DNA of 64,000 nt from CAZUGO01 sp964619935 (GTDB lineage: Bacteria > Planctomycetota > Phycisphaerae > UBA1845 > CAIVHJ01): positions 110,792-174,791 of the forward strand of contig CAZUGO010000079.1 of the NCBI GenBank assembly GCA_964619935.1. The letters are read 5' to 3'. Position 1 is the stretch's first letter. The number at the start of each line of letters is the position of its first letter. Below the pieces are notes generated by a model that saw nothing but the letters and a program-made list of their open reading frames with translations, was not told where the DNA came from and ran no database searches. Of the stretch, positions 6,671-15,541 are shown in pieces. The position numbers and the translations under genes were made by a program.

Positions 6671-9490
6671 ATGAAACCAAGTTCACTGACAATCGTGGTG
6701 CTGCTCTGTTGGATGAATGCCGGCGGGGCGACGGCGCGGGCCCAGAATGCCTGCTGCTCCGATCCAACGACGTGCGTGCCGGTGGGCAACGAAGGTGAGT
6801 GCAACGGCCTCGCCGGCGTGTTTCTCGCCGGCGCGGATTGTGCCGATTCGCCCTGTGCTCCGGGTGCTTGCTGCACGGACGTCAATTGTAACCAGGCCGA
6901 TGCGTTCTCCTGTGTGACCAACGGACGCGATTTCATTGGCGCCGGCATTCCCTGTTCCGACGATCCCTGCGCCATTGGCTCCGGCGCCTGCTGCATGGGT
7001 GAGCGTTGTGCCCAGATGACCGATGTCGCGTGTGCCAAGGCCGGCGGCAGTTTCGTCGGATTCGGGACCATCTGCGGCGCGTTACCATGCCAGGTTGGGG
7101 CCTGCTGCGGGACGGGAACCTGCAGCGATCTGCCCCAGTTCGAATGCGCGGCCGTGGGTGGCACGTTCACCGGCACGGCCGACTGCGCCGACAACGTCTG
7201 CACCGTGCCGCCGCTGTGTCCGGAGGGTTCATTGTTCGGCCAGAGTCCGGCGGCTCCGGCGTTCTTCGCGGCCGGCCTGTCAGATGTCGACGGCGCCGTG
7301 CAGCGCTGGGAGAATTACTCCGGCGTCACCGGGGCGGTCACCGGGCTGACCTGGTGGGGCCTTGATCTCAAACCGATGGGCAACCAGTTTGTGGAGTGTG
7401 TCGAGCCTGATCCCGAGTTCCAGATCTCATTACACGAGAACGCCGCGGGCGTTCCCGGTGTGGCCGCCTGCTCGGCCACGGTCACCGCAACCCGGACCCC
7501 GCTGCCACTGCTGTACTTCGGCTTTCAGCTCAACGAGTATTCGGTCACCCTGCCGGCGGCGTGTGCCCAGCCATCGGGCTGGGTCTCAATCGTCGGCGAC
7601 CGCGGTGATCCGGAGTGCTGGTTCCTGTGGATGAGTTCCGACGAGGGCCAGAACCTGTCGTATTGCGACAATTGTGAGTCTCCGGATCAGGGGTTCGATC
7701 TGAGCCTGTGTCTGGCAGGAACGCCTGGCGGCGTGCCGGGCGCCTGTTGCGACCAGTCGACCGGCGGTTGCTCCAATGGCGTTGACGTCGCCAGCTGCGC
7801 CGGCGTCGGCCAGCGGTTCGAGGCGGACACCGATTGCGTGGACCTGGAACCCGGGTGTGCGGCCGAAACGGGGGCCTGCTGTGACCCGGACGGCAACTGC
7901 ACGATCGAATCGCCGGCTGATTGCCTGGCCATCCAGGGGACCTGGCTGGGGGCTGACAGTCCCTGCGAGTTGTGCCCCTCGATGGGCGCCTGCTGCGTGG
8001 ACAACGAGACCTGCTTCATCACGTCCGAATCCGATTGCCTGAGCAACGGCTGGACCTGGGTTGCCCAGGGATCCACCTGTGACCAATGTCCGGAGCCGCC
8101 CGATTGCCCTGAAGGCACCCTGTTGTCAAAACCACCGGACGACCCCAGCGGTTTTCTGGCGGGCACTTCGGAGGCCAGCACCCAGTTCCAACGCTACGAG
8201 AATTACGCAGGGCTGACCGGTGCGATTGAGGCCCTGACCTGGTGGGGTTTTGACCTGGACAGCATTGAAGGAACCAACAATTTCACCGAGTGCGTGGAAA
8301 GCGATCCCAGTTTCGACATCAGCGTTCACGAAGACGCGGCCGGCGTTCCCGGGGCGGCGGTCTGTTCCTATACGCTGACCGCCTCGAGCATGACCGTCGG
8401 GTTGAGTTTCGGCGGGGCCGTCCTCAACGAGTACACCGCGGTGCTGCCCGCGCCGTGCGTGCTGGTCAACGGGTGGATCTCCATCGTGGGGCTGGGCGAC
8501 CCGGATTGCTGGTTCTTGTGGCAGAGCACCTCGGTGGGCGACGGCATGTCCTATTGCAGCGGGTGTGGCTCCTCGGTGGAAAACGAGGACCTGAGCATGT
8601 GCCTGCAGGGTCCAGGCGGCGGCATCTTCGGAGCGTGTTGCAACGTCACCACGGCGGTCTGTAGCGACGAGATCGAGATCAGTGGCTGTACCGGGCCGGA
8701 CCAGGAGTTCACGCCGGACACGCTGTGCGACGACCTCGATCCGATGTGTGGCGTCATTGAAGGGGCCTGCTGCCGGCCGGACGCCACTTGCGATGTGCAG
8801 GTCGAAGAGACCTGCCTGAAGACCGGCGGGAGCTGGCTGGGTGCCAACTCCATTTGCGAATCGTGTCCCTGCATCGTGCCCTGCCCGCCGGATGCGATCG
8901 CCGAAGGAGAGCCGACCTGCGCGGCGGAATACATCGACCGCTTCAACGGCGGCTGCGACGTCGAGACCGAAGCGTTCTCGAGCATCGAGCTGTGCCAGAC
9001 CGTCTGCGGCGAGGGCGGGGTCTTCGCTGTCGGCCCGGTAACCGAGGGCGATTCTGACTGGTACGAAGTGACCCTTGAACGGTCCACCGAGCTGCGCTGG
9101 CGGGTTGAGGCCGAGTTCCCGGTGGCCATGGGCATTGTGGACGGCAACTTCGGGTGCACCGACCCGGACGTGTTGACCAGTGCGGCCGGCGAGCCCTGCG
9201 AAACCGTCGAGGTCAGTGCCGTTGTGGAAGCCGGCACCTACTGGCTGGTGGTCGGGCCGCTGGCGGCTGACGACACCGCCGTTTGTGGGAGCGGCTACCG
9301 GGCGAGTCTCGGTGGATGTCCGTGCCCGACCGATCTCAACGAGGACGGCACCACGGATGCGGCCGACCTGGCCGCCCTGCTGGGCGCCTGGGGACCGAAT
9401 CCCGGCCATCCTGCGGACCTCAATGCCGACGGAGGGGTCAACGCGGCCGACCTGGCCGCCCTGCTGGGCGCCTGGGGCCGCTGCTTCTGA
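6671..9490 (+). CDS. Secreted cysteine-rich modular protein with GACC repeats and dockerin-like C terminus
   Basis: 939 residues. The start is the ATG at 6671 (MKPSSLTIVVLLC, a Sec signal peptide). Four 'GACC' modules (GACCxxxxC...C...G....C...C, about 38 residues each) come first. Then a beta-rich module of about 170 residues (YSGVTGAVTGLTWWGLDL ... WVSIVGDRGDPECWFLW), three more GACC modules, a second copy of the beta module (YAGLTGAIEALTWWGFDL ... WISIVGLGDPDCWFLW), two more GACC modules, a pre-peptidase-like C-terminal beta region and a pair of dockerin-like repeats. Cysteines are abundant and regularly spaced, implying disulfides outside the cytoplasm. No catalytic site is visible. GACC repeats are, as far as I recall, characteristic of Phycisphaerae surface proteins. 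Confidence 0.8.
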   Translation: MKPSSLTIVVLLCWMNAGGATARAQNACCSDPTTCVPVGNEGECNGLAGVFLAGADCADSPCAPGACCTDVNCNQADAFSCVTNGRDFIGAGIPCSDDPCAIGSGACCMGERCAQMTDVACAKAGGSFVGFGTICGALPCQVGACCGTGTCSDLPQFECAAVGGTFTGTADCADNVCTVPPLCPEGSLFGQSPAAPAFFAAGLSDVDGAVQRWENYSGVTGAVTGLTWWGLDLKPMGNQFVECVEPDPEFQISLHENAAGVPGVAACSATVTATRTPLPLLYFGFQLNEYSVTLPAACAQPSGWVSIVGDRGDPECWFLWMSSDEGQNLSYCDNCESPDQGFDLSLCLAGTPGGVPGACCDQSTGGCSNGVDVASCAGVGQRFEADTDCVDLEPGCAAETGACCDPDGNCTIESPADCLAIQGTWLGADSPCELCPSMGACCVDNETCFITSESDCLSNGWTWVAQGSTCDQCPEPPDCPEGTLLSKPPDDPSGFLAGTSEASTQFQRYENYAGLTGAIEALTWWGFDLDSIEGTNNFTECVESDPSFDISVHEDAAGVPGAAVCSYTLTASSMTVGLSFGGAVLNEYTAVLPAPCVLVNGWISIVGLGDPDCWFLWQSTSVGDGMSYCSGCGSSVENEDLSMCLQGPGGGIFGACCNVTTAVCSDEIEISGCTGPDQEFTPDTLCDDLDPMCGVIEGACCRPDATCDVQVEETCLKTGGSWLGANSICESCPCIVPCPPDAIAEGEPTCAAEYIDRFNGGCDVETEAFSSIELCQTVCGEGGVFAVGPVTEGDSDWYEVTLERSTELRWRVEAEFPVAMGIVDGNFGCTDPDVLTSAAGEPCETVEVSAVVEAGTYWLVVGPLAADDTAVCGSGYRASLGGCPCPTDLNEDGTTDAADLAALLGAWGPNPGHPADLNADGGVNAADLAALLGAWGRCF
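9359..9477 (+). repeat. 35-bp direct repeat inside the dockerin-like coding region
   Basis: The bases at 9359-9393 and 9443-9477 are identical (they begin GCGGCCGACCTGG), starting 84 bases apart. They encode AADLAALLGAWG twice. Identity at every codon suggests recent duplication or gene conversion rather than only selection on the protein. Confidence 0.85.
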
Positions 9491-9953
9491 GTGTTCTGTT
9501 TCGTCATTGAGCGGGCGGCCTGTTGGACGCGCTTGGTGACGGGCTGGGTTGCGCGTCGCCGGCGATGTGACGCGCAGTGTTACCTGCTCACGGTTTGTCC
9601 GACGTGAGAACCGCCCCGACATTCCTGCACCCAGTGCCCGGCTTCCCGCGGGTGCAGGGGGCACGTGTCTGCCATCGGCCCCCTGTCTTCCTTGCCCGGG
9701 ATCCTCCAACCATGCTGCACGGGCCACCGGTGGCCATGCGGGTCCCGACTTCGGGCTGGGCACCTGCGGCCGCATCGAGTGTGGGGGGAGCGACCGCTGC
9801 CGCGAGCAGTTCGGAGCGGACTGCCGGATTGGTCGATTATTTGATTATGGGCCGCGCGCCGTGCGATTCTGTTCGCTAAGTAGGTAAGAGCCGGAATGCA
9901 AACGGACCGCATGCCGCTGCGTGCAGGTGAAAGGAGTGCAGCATCAGACCCAC
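9491..9953. other. Intergenic region with a possible promoter
   Basis: About 460 bases without a credible gene. TTGATT at 9841-9846 followed 17 bases later by GATTCT is a weak promoter candidate for the HTH gene that follows. AAAGGAG at 9930-9936 resembles a ribosome site but lies 17 bases before the ATG at 9954. Confidence 0.35.
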
Positions 9954-10850
9954 ATGATGGGACCGGCGCTGAATCATCGGCTGTGCGGCTGGTGCGGCTT
10001 GGTCATGATTGTGTTTGCGGGCCGTGGTTCCATGGACAGTCAGCAAAAAAGCATGATTCGCAGCGCGTTGGGCGACCTGGGGCTGACCCGGCGGGAGTCC
10101 CAGATTCTGGAGATGCTGATCGCCGGCGACGGCACCAGCGATCTGGCGCGCGGCTTGCGGATCCAGCCTGCCACGGTCGCCACTCATCTTCGCAGCATCT
10201 TTTCGAAACTCAATGTCCGCCGGCGTTCGCAGTTGGTCACCATGGTGCTGCAGCGGGTGCTCAATGAAGTGCAGCACAAGTACTTTTCACTGGATGTGGC
10301 CTGCGTGGACAGTTCGCTGGATGAGATCGTCTCTGACATCATCGAGCGCGGCCTGGCCTTGTCGCGGCAGACTAGGGTGCCGTTTGACTTTCAGCAGGGT
10401 ACGGATCTTCCGCAGCAGGTCCGGACCGATCCGCTGGTGTTGCGGCAGGTGCTCAACGGGGTGCTCAATGTCGTGATGGAACTGGCCGATCGCGGGGTGC
10501 ACTTGGGGATCGGTGTGTTGCATCGTGAGGGTGAGTCGGAGCGAATCCAGTTCGAGCTGTCGGGTGATGGCGGCCGGGTCGAGGAGTTGCAGGAAGTCAT
10601 GGAGCAACTGCCGGGCGAGCAGGGCCCGTCGGCAGATTCAACCCGCACCCGGGCCCTGGCCTCACGGCTGCTGATCTGCAAGTACTTGATTCAGTTGCTG
10701 GGCGGCCACCTGACCCTGCGGCGGTTCGCCAAGGATATGATCAAGATCACGGTGACCACCGAGGTCGCGGTCGTGCCGCCCGACGATCCGGCGGCCCAGT
10801 CCAAAATCGGCGGGCAGGACGTGTCCCCCTTGGAGTCCCGCCAGGGGTAA
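9954..10850 (+). CDS. LuxR-type HTH protein fused to a degenerate histidine-kinase ATPase-like domain
   Basis: About 298 residues. Start uncertain: ATG 9954 chosen, GTG 9921 or ATG 10032 possible. Roughly 25 residues after ATG 10032 comes a LuxR/GerE helix-turn-helix: LTRRESQILEMLIAG, then IQPATVATHLRSIFSKLNV. After it, LRQVLNGVLNVVMELADRG matches the N-box region of histidine-kinase CA domains, and ASRLLICKYLIQLLGGHLTL matches the G2/late helix (GLGLxIxxxLVxxxGG) but with the glycines replaced. The His-containing dimerisation helix is absent. It may therefore be a transcription regulator that kept the ATPase fold as a dimerisation or ligand module. It is monocistronic, between a secreted protein gene and the accessory region. 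Confidence 0.6.
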   Translation: MMGPALNHRLCGWCGLVMIVFAGRGSMDSQQKSMIRSALGDLGLTRRESQILEMLIAGDGTSDLARGLRIQPATVATHLRSIFSKLNVRRRSQLVTMVLQRVLNEVQHKYFSLDVACVDSSLDEIVSDIIERGLALSRQTRVPFDFQQGTDLPQQVRTDPLVLRQVLNGVLNVVMELADRGVHLGIGVLHREGESERIQFELSGDGGRVEELQEVMEQLPGEQGPSADSTRTRALASRLLICKYLIQLLGGHLTLRRFAKDMIKITVTTEVAVVPPDDPAAQSKIGGQDVSPLESRQG

Positions 10851-11267
10851 CTGCACGCCGCCAGCAGGCGGGAATCGCGGACCTGAAACCACGTCGGATT
10901 CCAAGACCAAGCGGTGCCGATTCTCATGACTGTAGCGCTCGATAGACTTCGTCATATCTCCACAACATGGATAAGATCGATGTCCCGCTTCAGCTCCTGA
11001 TGAACGGTCGTTCGAGCACCTTCGGTCGCGCACGGCTCTTCGCGCTGGCGTATCAACCTGGGATACTGTGGCGGTCTACAGACCGGAACAGGGGGCTCCT
11101 CTTGTCCCCAGAGATGCCTGCCGCCTCAACGGTGGCGTCGAGGTAGGCCTCGGCGTTGTGGTGGGCCGGGACCTCGTGGCGCTTACCGCCCTTTTCGTGA
11201 AGCCACCGCCCACCCACGGTACCGCACCCCAGCCGATCCACTCATCCGACACGGTGGTGCTGCCGGA

Positions 11268-11476
11268 ACGACCGTGTCGATTTGGCAAAACGACCGTGTC
11301 GACCTGTCGGAACGACCGTGTCGATCTGTCGGAACGACCGTGTCGATTTGGCAAAACGACCGTGTCGACCTGGCAAAACGACCGTGTCGACCTGGCAAAA
11401 CGACCGTGTCGACCTGGCAAAACGACCGTGTCGATCTGTCGGAACGACCGTGTCGACTTGGCAAGACGACTGTGTC
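11268..11476 (+). repeat. Tandem array of 22-bp units, nine copies plus one degenerate
   Basis: The 13-bp core ACGACCGTGTCGA occurs nine times at exact 22-bp steps (starts 11268, 11290 ... 11444). A tenth, changed core (ACGACTGTGTC) lies at 11466. Each core contains the inverted repeat CGAC-CGT-GTCG. The 9-bp linkers fall into two classes, YYTGGCAAA and YCTGTCGGA. The 22-bp step is about two helical turns, so the palindromes lie on nearly one face of the DNA, as in operator or iteron arrays. Confidence 0.9.
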
Positions 11477-11654
11477 ACTTCGAGGGCGCGTGGTTGGTCC
11501 ACGGAAGCCCATGGCGGAGCTGCTCGAAGGATGAGGATTGGCATTCCATTTCCCGGGGAGCTTGGTCGCGTCCGTCCAACTTTCCGGGGCTGGCCGCAAA
11601 GCACCCGCTCGCTTCCGTCGGGTCGTGCGAGTGGGCGCAGTCGTCGAAACAGAA

Positions 11655-11686
11655 CATACAGCGCCTTTCTAGTAAGGCGCTGTATG
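11655..11686. repeat. Perfect 13-bp inverted repeat with 6-base loop
   Basis: CATACAGCGCCTT (11655-11667), loop TCTAGT, then AAGGCGCTGTATG (11674-11686). There is no U-tract after either arm, so it does not look like an intrinsic terminator. It could be a protein-binding or recombination site. Confidence 0.8.
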
Positions 11687-12183
11687 ACACCGCAAAACGG
11701 CAGACGCGCTGGATCAATGCAGGAAACCACCGGATGAGGGGCCGGGCAATTCCAAAATTCTGGTCGCGTCGCCGGTCGCGACTATGACGCCTCCTGTCTG
11801 CGGCGTAGACCCTTGCAGAAGCCGGTCTTACAGATCTTGACCGCCGACCATGTAGACGATTCGTGGACGGCGCAATTCCTTGGGGCAATAGCGGGTTCTC
11901 CTGGTTGGGCCGGTCTTTGTCCGCACCACTGGTGCATCAGGTGTGGGCAAATTTCGCGACTCGGCACGGGCGTTGCCCCGGGCGAGATGGCCGGGCCAGC
12001 TACAGAAACTCCATCCGATTTTCCACAGCGAACACGCACCCCCACGGTAGCGGGGGGAGGGTATCGAATCGGTGCGACTGGTGAATGGCCGGCCCCTGCG
12101 GCTCGATACCACAAGTATCGGCTGAGGGGTTTCTTATTTGGGCTACCTGTAAGCTAATTAGCAAACATGCGTGGAGACGCGAC

Positions 12184-12474
12184 ATGATCGGGTACGACTT
12201 GACCAGCACCTGGCTGGCCAGCGCGGATTTTGGCGTGGAGGTCCCGGCGGAGGGTGAACTGCTGGCCATCTTGATGGCGTTGATGCTGCTGGAGGACATC
12301 GCTTTCAGTGAGCTGTCCTCGCATGAAATGAAACTGACCCCGCGCAATCGGGATTACGTCGCGGCCATCATCCGGCATCGGCTTGCGCCGCTGGCTAGAG
12401 ATTTCAAGCCGGAGCTGCATGACCGGCTGGATGAATTGACCGGCCTCAAGGTCATCGTCGATGAAGCCTATTGA
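12184..12474 (+). CDS. Hypothetical protein of the integrase module, 96 residues
   Basis: Starts at the ATG at 12184 (MIGYDLTSTW) with GGAG 7 bases upstream. The sequence is largely helical and acidic (GELLAILMALMLLEDIAFSELSS ... IIRHRLAPLARDFKPELHDR). I do not recognise the family. Its stop overlaps the start of the excisionase-like gene by 14 bases, so the two are probably translated together and belong to one mobile module with the integrase downstream. Confidence 0.6.
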   Translation: MIGYDLTSTWLASADFGVEVPAEGELLAILMALMLLEDIAFSELSSHEMKLTPRNRDYVAAIIRHRLAPLARDFKPELHDRLDELTGLKVIVDEAY

Positions 12475-12739
12475 AGCACGGTGCGTCATCATGGAGAGCA
12501 CTGCCCCAGTCACGAACAACAACCTGGCCAAGCTGACCCTCACGGCCGACGAGGTCGCCGGCGTGCTGGGCATCAGCCGAGCCCTGGTGTGGAAGCTCCA
12601 CAGCAGCGGTCGATTGCCCCGACCTGTACGGTTCGGCCGGGCCGTCCGCTGGGACCGTCGCTCGCTGGAGGCCTGGCTGGCCGCCGGCGCCCCGCCCCGA
12701 GACCGCTGGGAGACGATGCGATCCAAGAATCGGCTGTGA
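12461..12739 (+). CDS. Excisionase/AlpA-like helix-turn-helix DNA-binding protein
   Basis: 92 residues from the ATG at 12461 (AAGG 9 bases upstream); an in-frame ATG at 12491 is an alternative. The core LTADEVAGVLGISRALVWKLHSSGRLPRPVRFGRAVRWDRRSLEAWL is the winged-helix MerR-like fold of excisionases and AlpA-type regulators (helix-turn-helix, then an 'R..RW....l..Wl' wing). Such proteins bend DNA at attachment sites and set the direction of recombination, or activate the integrase gene. It lies directly upstream of the integrase on the same strand, which supports an excisionase role. The module does not show what else it controls. Confidence 0.75.
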   Translation: MKPIEARCVIMESTAPVTNNNLAKLTLTADEVAGVLGISRALVWKLHSSGRLPRPVRFGRAVRWDRRSLEAWLAAGAPPRDRWETMRSKNRL

Positions 12740-12810
12740 TCGGTATACTGGGAGTGTCTCAGGATTGATGGGTGAGTGCGGATGGATTCATGCAGGGGGT
12801 GCTCTGAGTC

Positions 12811-13814
<1,004 letters not shown>

Positions 13815-13837
13815 AGTTGTCTTCTTTTGGGCAATTT

Positions 13838-13862
13838 GATGGCAGCCCTGCCGGCTGCCATC
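13838..13862 (-). repeat. Hairpin in the tRNA-Asp leader
   Basis: GATGGCAGCC and GGCTGCCATC form a perfect 10-bp stem around CTGCC. It lies between the predicted transcript start (near 13869) and the mature tRNA 5' end, so it may be a processing or anti-interference structure in the precursor. Confidence 0.6.
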
Positions 13863-13875
13863 CGCTTCCTCAGAA

Positions 13876-13903
13876 AGTATAGCTCGGCCCCCAATACTGT
13901 CAA
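13876..13903 (-). promoter_or_regulatory. Sigma70 promoter of tRNA-Asp
   Basis: On the minus strand TTGACA (13898-13903) is followed after 16 bases by TATACT (13876-13881). This is close to consensus, as expected for a stable RNA gene. Confidence 0.8.
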
Positions 13904-13917
13904 CTGGTCCGCAGGCC

Positions 13918-14574
13918 CTATAGCGGGGGTTCGCCGGGCAGGTCCATGATGCCGTCCTGCCCCCAGCTCCAGCGGTCGTCGCCGATCCAGCGGGCGGCGG
14001 CCAGCATGCCGGCGAACTCGCAACTGCCGAGCAGCAGGTCTGGCGTGCGGCAGACCTGCACGCTCTGCCCCAGCACCATGGCCGGGATGTTCATCGCTGC
14101 CTGATAGAGGTCGTCGAAACGCGGATGGTTCTTGAACTCGGCGTCCCCGCGGAAGCGCTGCTCGAAGCGCAGCCGCCACAGGACCCGCTCGATCTCCAGG
14201 GTCTTGTAGGCCAAAGACGCCGGGCAGCGGGAGGGGACGGCGGCCGGCATCCGGGCGAAGGACGGGGCCCGGTGCGGGTCGTCGATATGGAAGAACCAGC
14301 AGAACAGGCAGAACTGCCCCCAGATTTCGTGGCTGCGCAATCCCAGGGCCACGTCATCGTAGCCCGATAGCAACTCCCGGGGGATCAGCGCCTCCCGGAA
14401 GCGGGTTACCGCTCCGGGCGGGGTCGCTCGGATTTCATGCAGGTCGCTCGCGACCCCCGCCCGCCGGCTCTGCACCACCTTGAGCTGAACCAGGTTGGCC
14501 TGTACGGCGATGGCCATCGCGGCGACGTCATCCAGCGGGCGGGGGATCAGGGCAGTGAGTTCTTGCGGTTCCAT
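13918..14574 (-). CDS. Hypothetical protein, 218 residues, last gene of the acyl-CoA operon
   Basis: Starts at the ATG at 14574 (MEPQELTALIPRPLDD). It is a soluble protein with an aromatic and Cys-containing middle (SHEIWGQFCLFCWFFHIDDP) and a Trp-rich C terminus (ARWIGDDRWSWGQDG). No signal peptide, membrane span or known motif is visible. It lies 57 bases after the 3-hydroxyacyl-CoA dehydrogenase gene on the same strand, with consistent GC-rich codon use, so it is probably the tail of that operon. The function is unknown. Confidence 0.7.
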   Translation of the reverse strand: MEPQELTALIPRPLDDVAAMAIAVQANLVQLKVVQSRRAGVASDLHEIRATPPGAVTRFREALIPRELLSGYDDVALGLRSHEIWGQFCLFCWFFHIDDPHRAPSFARMPAAVPSRCPASLAYKTLEIERVLWRLRFEQRFRGDAEFKNHPRFDDLYQAAMNIPAMVLGQSVQVCRTPDLLLGSCEFAGMLAAARWIGDDRWSWGQDGIMDLPGEPPL

Positions 14575-14631
14575 CGGGGGGGTGTCATGGTCCGGGCCCG
14601 CCGCCCGCCGGCGCCGCCGGCGGCAAGGCGC

Positions 14632-15501
14632 TCAGGCGTAGTCATAGAAGCCACGGCCGCTCTTCTTTCCGAGGTGTCCGGCGGCGACCATCTGCTTGAG
14701 CAGCGGGCAGGGAAGGTACTTGTCATTCTTCAGGTCGCGGTGGAGCACCTCCATGATAAACAGACAAACATCCACCCCGATCAAGTCCGCCAGGGCCAGC
14801 GGACCCATGGGGTGATTGAAGCCCAGCTTCATGATGCCGTCAATGGCCTCGCGGCTGGCGATGCCTTCGTGCAGACAGAAGGCGGCCTCGTTGATCATCG
14901 GCATGCCGACGCGGTTGCTAATGAAGCCGGGCGAATCTTTGCACAGCAGCGGCTCTTTTCCCAGGGACCGGGCCAGCGCCACCACGGTGTCTACCGTGTG
15001 TGGGTCGGTTCGGTCGGTGGTCACCACCTCGACCAGCCCCATCAGCGGCACCGGGTTGAAAAAGTGCATGCCGATGAATTGCCCGGGCCGGCCGGTGGCG
15101 CCGGCCAGACGCCGGATGCTGATGCTGCTGGTGTTGCTTGCTAGAATCTTGCCGGCGGCCAGGATCCGATCGAGATCCTTGAACAGCGCCTCCTTGACGT
15201 CCGGCTTCTCGGTGGCGGCCTCGATGACAATATCGGCCGAACCAAAGTCGCCCAGGCTGCCGCAGGGCCGGATGCGCTGAATCGTGGCACTCCGTTCGTC
15301 CGGCGTCAGTTTGCCCTTGGCCACCGATTTCTCGAGGAAGCGGTCGATCCGTTCGATCGCCCGGGTCACCGCGCCGTCGACGGCATCGTACGCCAGGACG
15401 CCAAAACCATGCTGGGCGATTACCTGGATGATGCCTTGGCCCATGGTCCCGGCGCCGACCACGCCTACCGTCCGAATCGATCGGGTTGCATCGGATGACA
15501 T
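14632..15501 (-). CDS. 3-hydroxyacyl-CoA / 3-hydroxybutyryl-CoA dehydrogenase
   Basis: 289 residues, the usual length for the single-function (Hbd/PaaH-like) enzyme that oxidises 3-hydroxyacyl-CoA to 3-ketoacyl-CoA with NAD. The Rossmann motif is VGVVGAGTMGQGIIQ near residue 12. ILASNTSSISI and FIGMHFFNPVPLMGLVEVV contain the conserved catalytic-domain residues, including the His, and FISNRVGMPMINEA and LGFNHPMGPLALADLIGVD mark the C-terminal dimerisation domain. The ATG at 15501 has AGGAG 8 bases upstream. It follows the thiolase gene by 40 bases. Confidence 0.93.
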   Translation of the reverse strand: MSSDATRSIRTVGVVGAGTMGQGIIQVIAQHGFGVLAYDAVDGAVTRAIERIDRFLEKSVAKGKLTPDERSATIQRIRPCGSLGDFGSADIVIEAATEKPDVKEALFKDLDRILAAGKILASNTSSISIRRLAGATGRPGQFIGMHFFNPVPLMGLVEVVTTDRTDPHTVDTVVALARSLGKEPLLCKDSPGFISNRVGMPMINEAAFCLHEGIASREAIDGIMKLGFNHPMGPLALADLIGVDVCLFIMEVLHRDLKNDKYLPCPLLKQMVAAGHLGKKSGRGFYDYA

Positions 15502-15541
15502 TGGATGCTCCTGACGGGGATGCCGTCCCGCCGCGGGTCCC

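Larger units (their letters stand above)
10851..12183. other. Non-coding accessory region with repeat array and hairpin
   Basis: More than 1.3 kb without a convincing gene. All six frames stay open across 11268-11476 only because the 22-bp repeat unit has no stop in any frame. Bases 11828-12112 on the minus strand encode a fragment ending RTKTGPTRRTRYCPKELRR that faintly resembles a zinc-ribbon protein; it lacks clean CxxC pairs and may be a gene remnant. The region lies between the HTH gene and the integrase module and is probably part of an inserted or decayed element. Confidence 0.5.

Noticed and set aside
8126..9775. A 549-residue minus-strand frame
   Set aside because: Antisense to the GACC-repeat protein, whose repeat pattern and signal peptide fix the coding strand.
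11268..11476. CRISPR array
   Set aside because: Repeats are 13 bp with 9-bp linkers of only two classes; CRISPR spacers are longer and all different, and no cas gene is present.
11068..11787. Long overlapping frames in all six directions across the repeat array
   Set aside because: The 22-bp unit has no stop in any frame, so every frame stays open; none has a ribosome site or a protein-like composition.
11828..12112. NrdR-like or zinc-ribbon gene on the minus strand
   Set aside because: Only a faint resemblance (RTKTGPTRRTRYCPKELRR); paired CxxC motifs are absent and another frame is equally open. At most a remnant.
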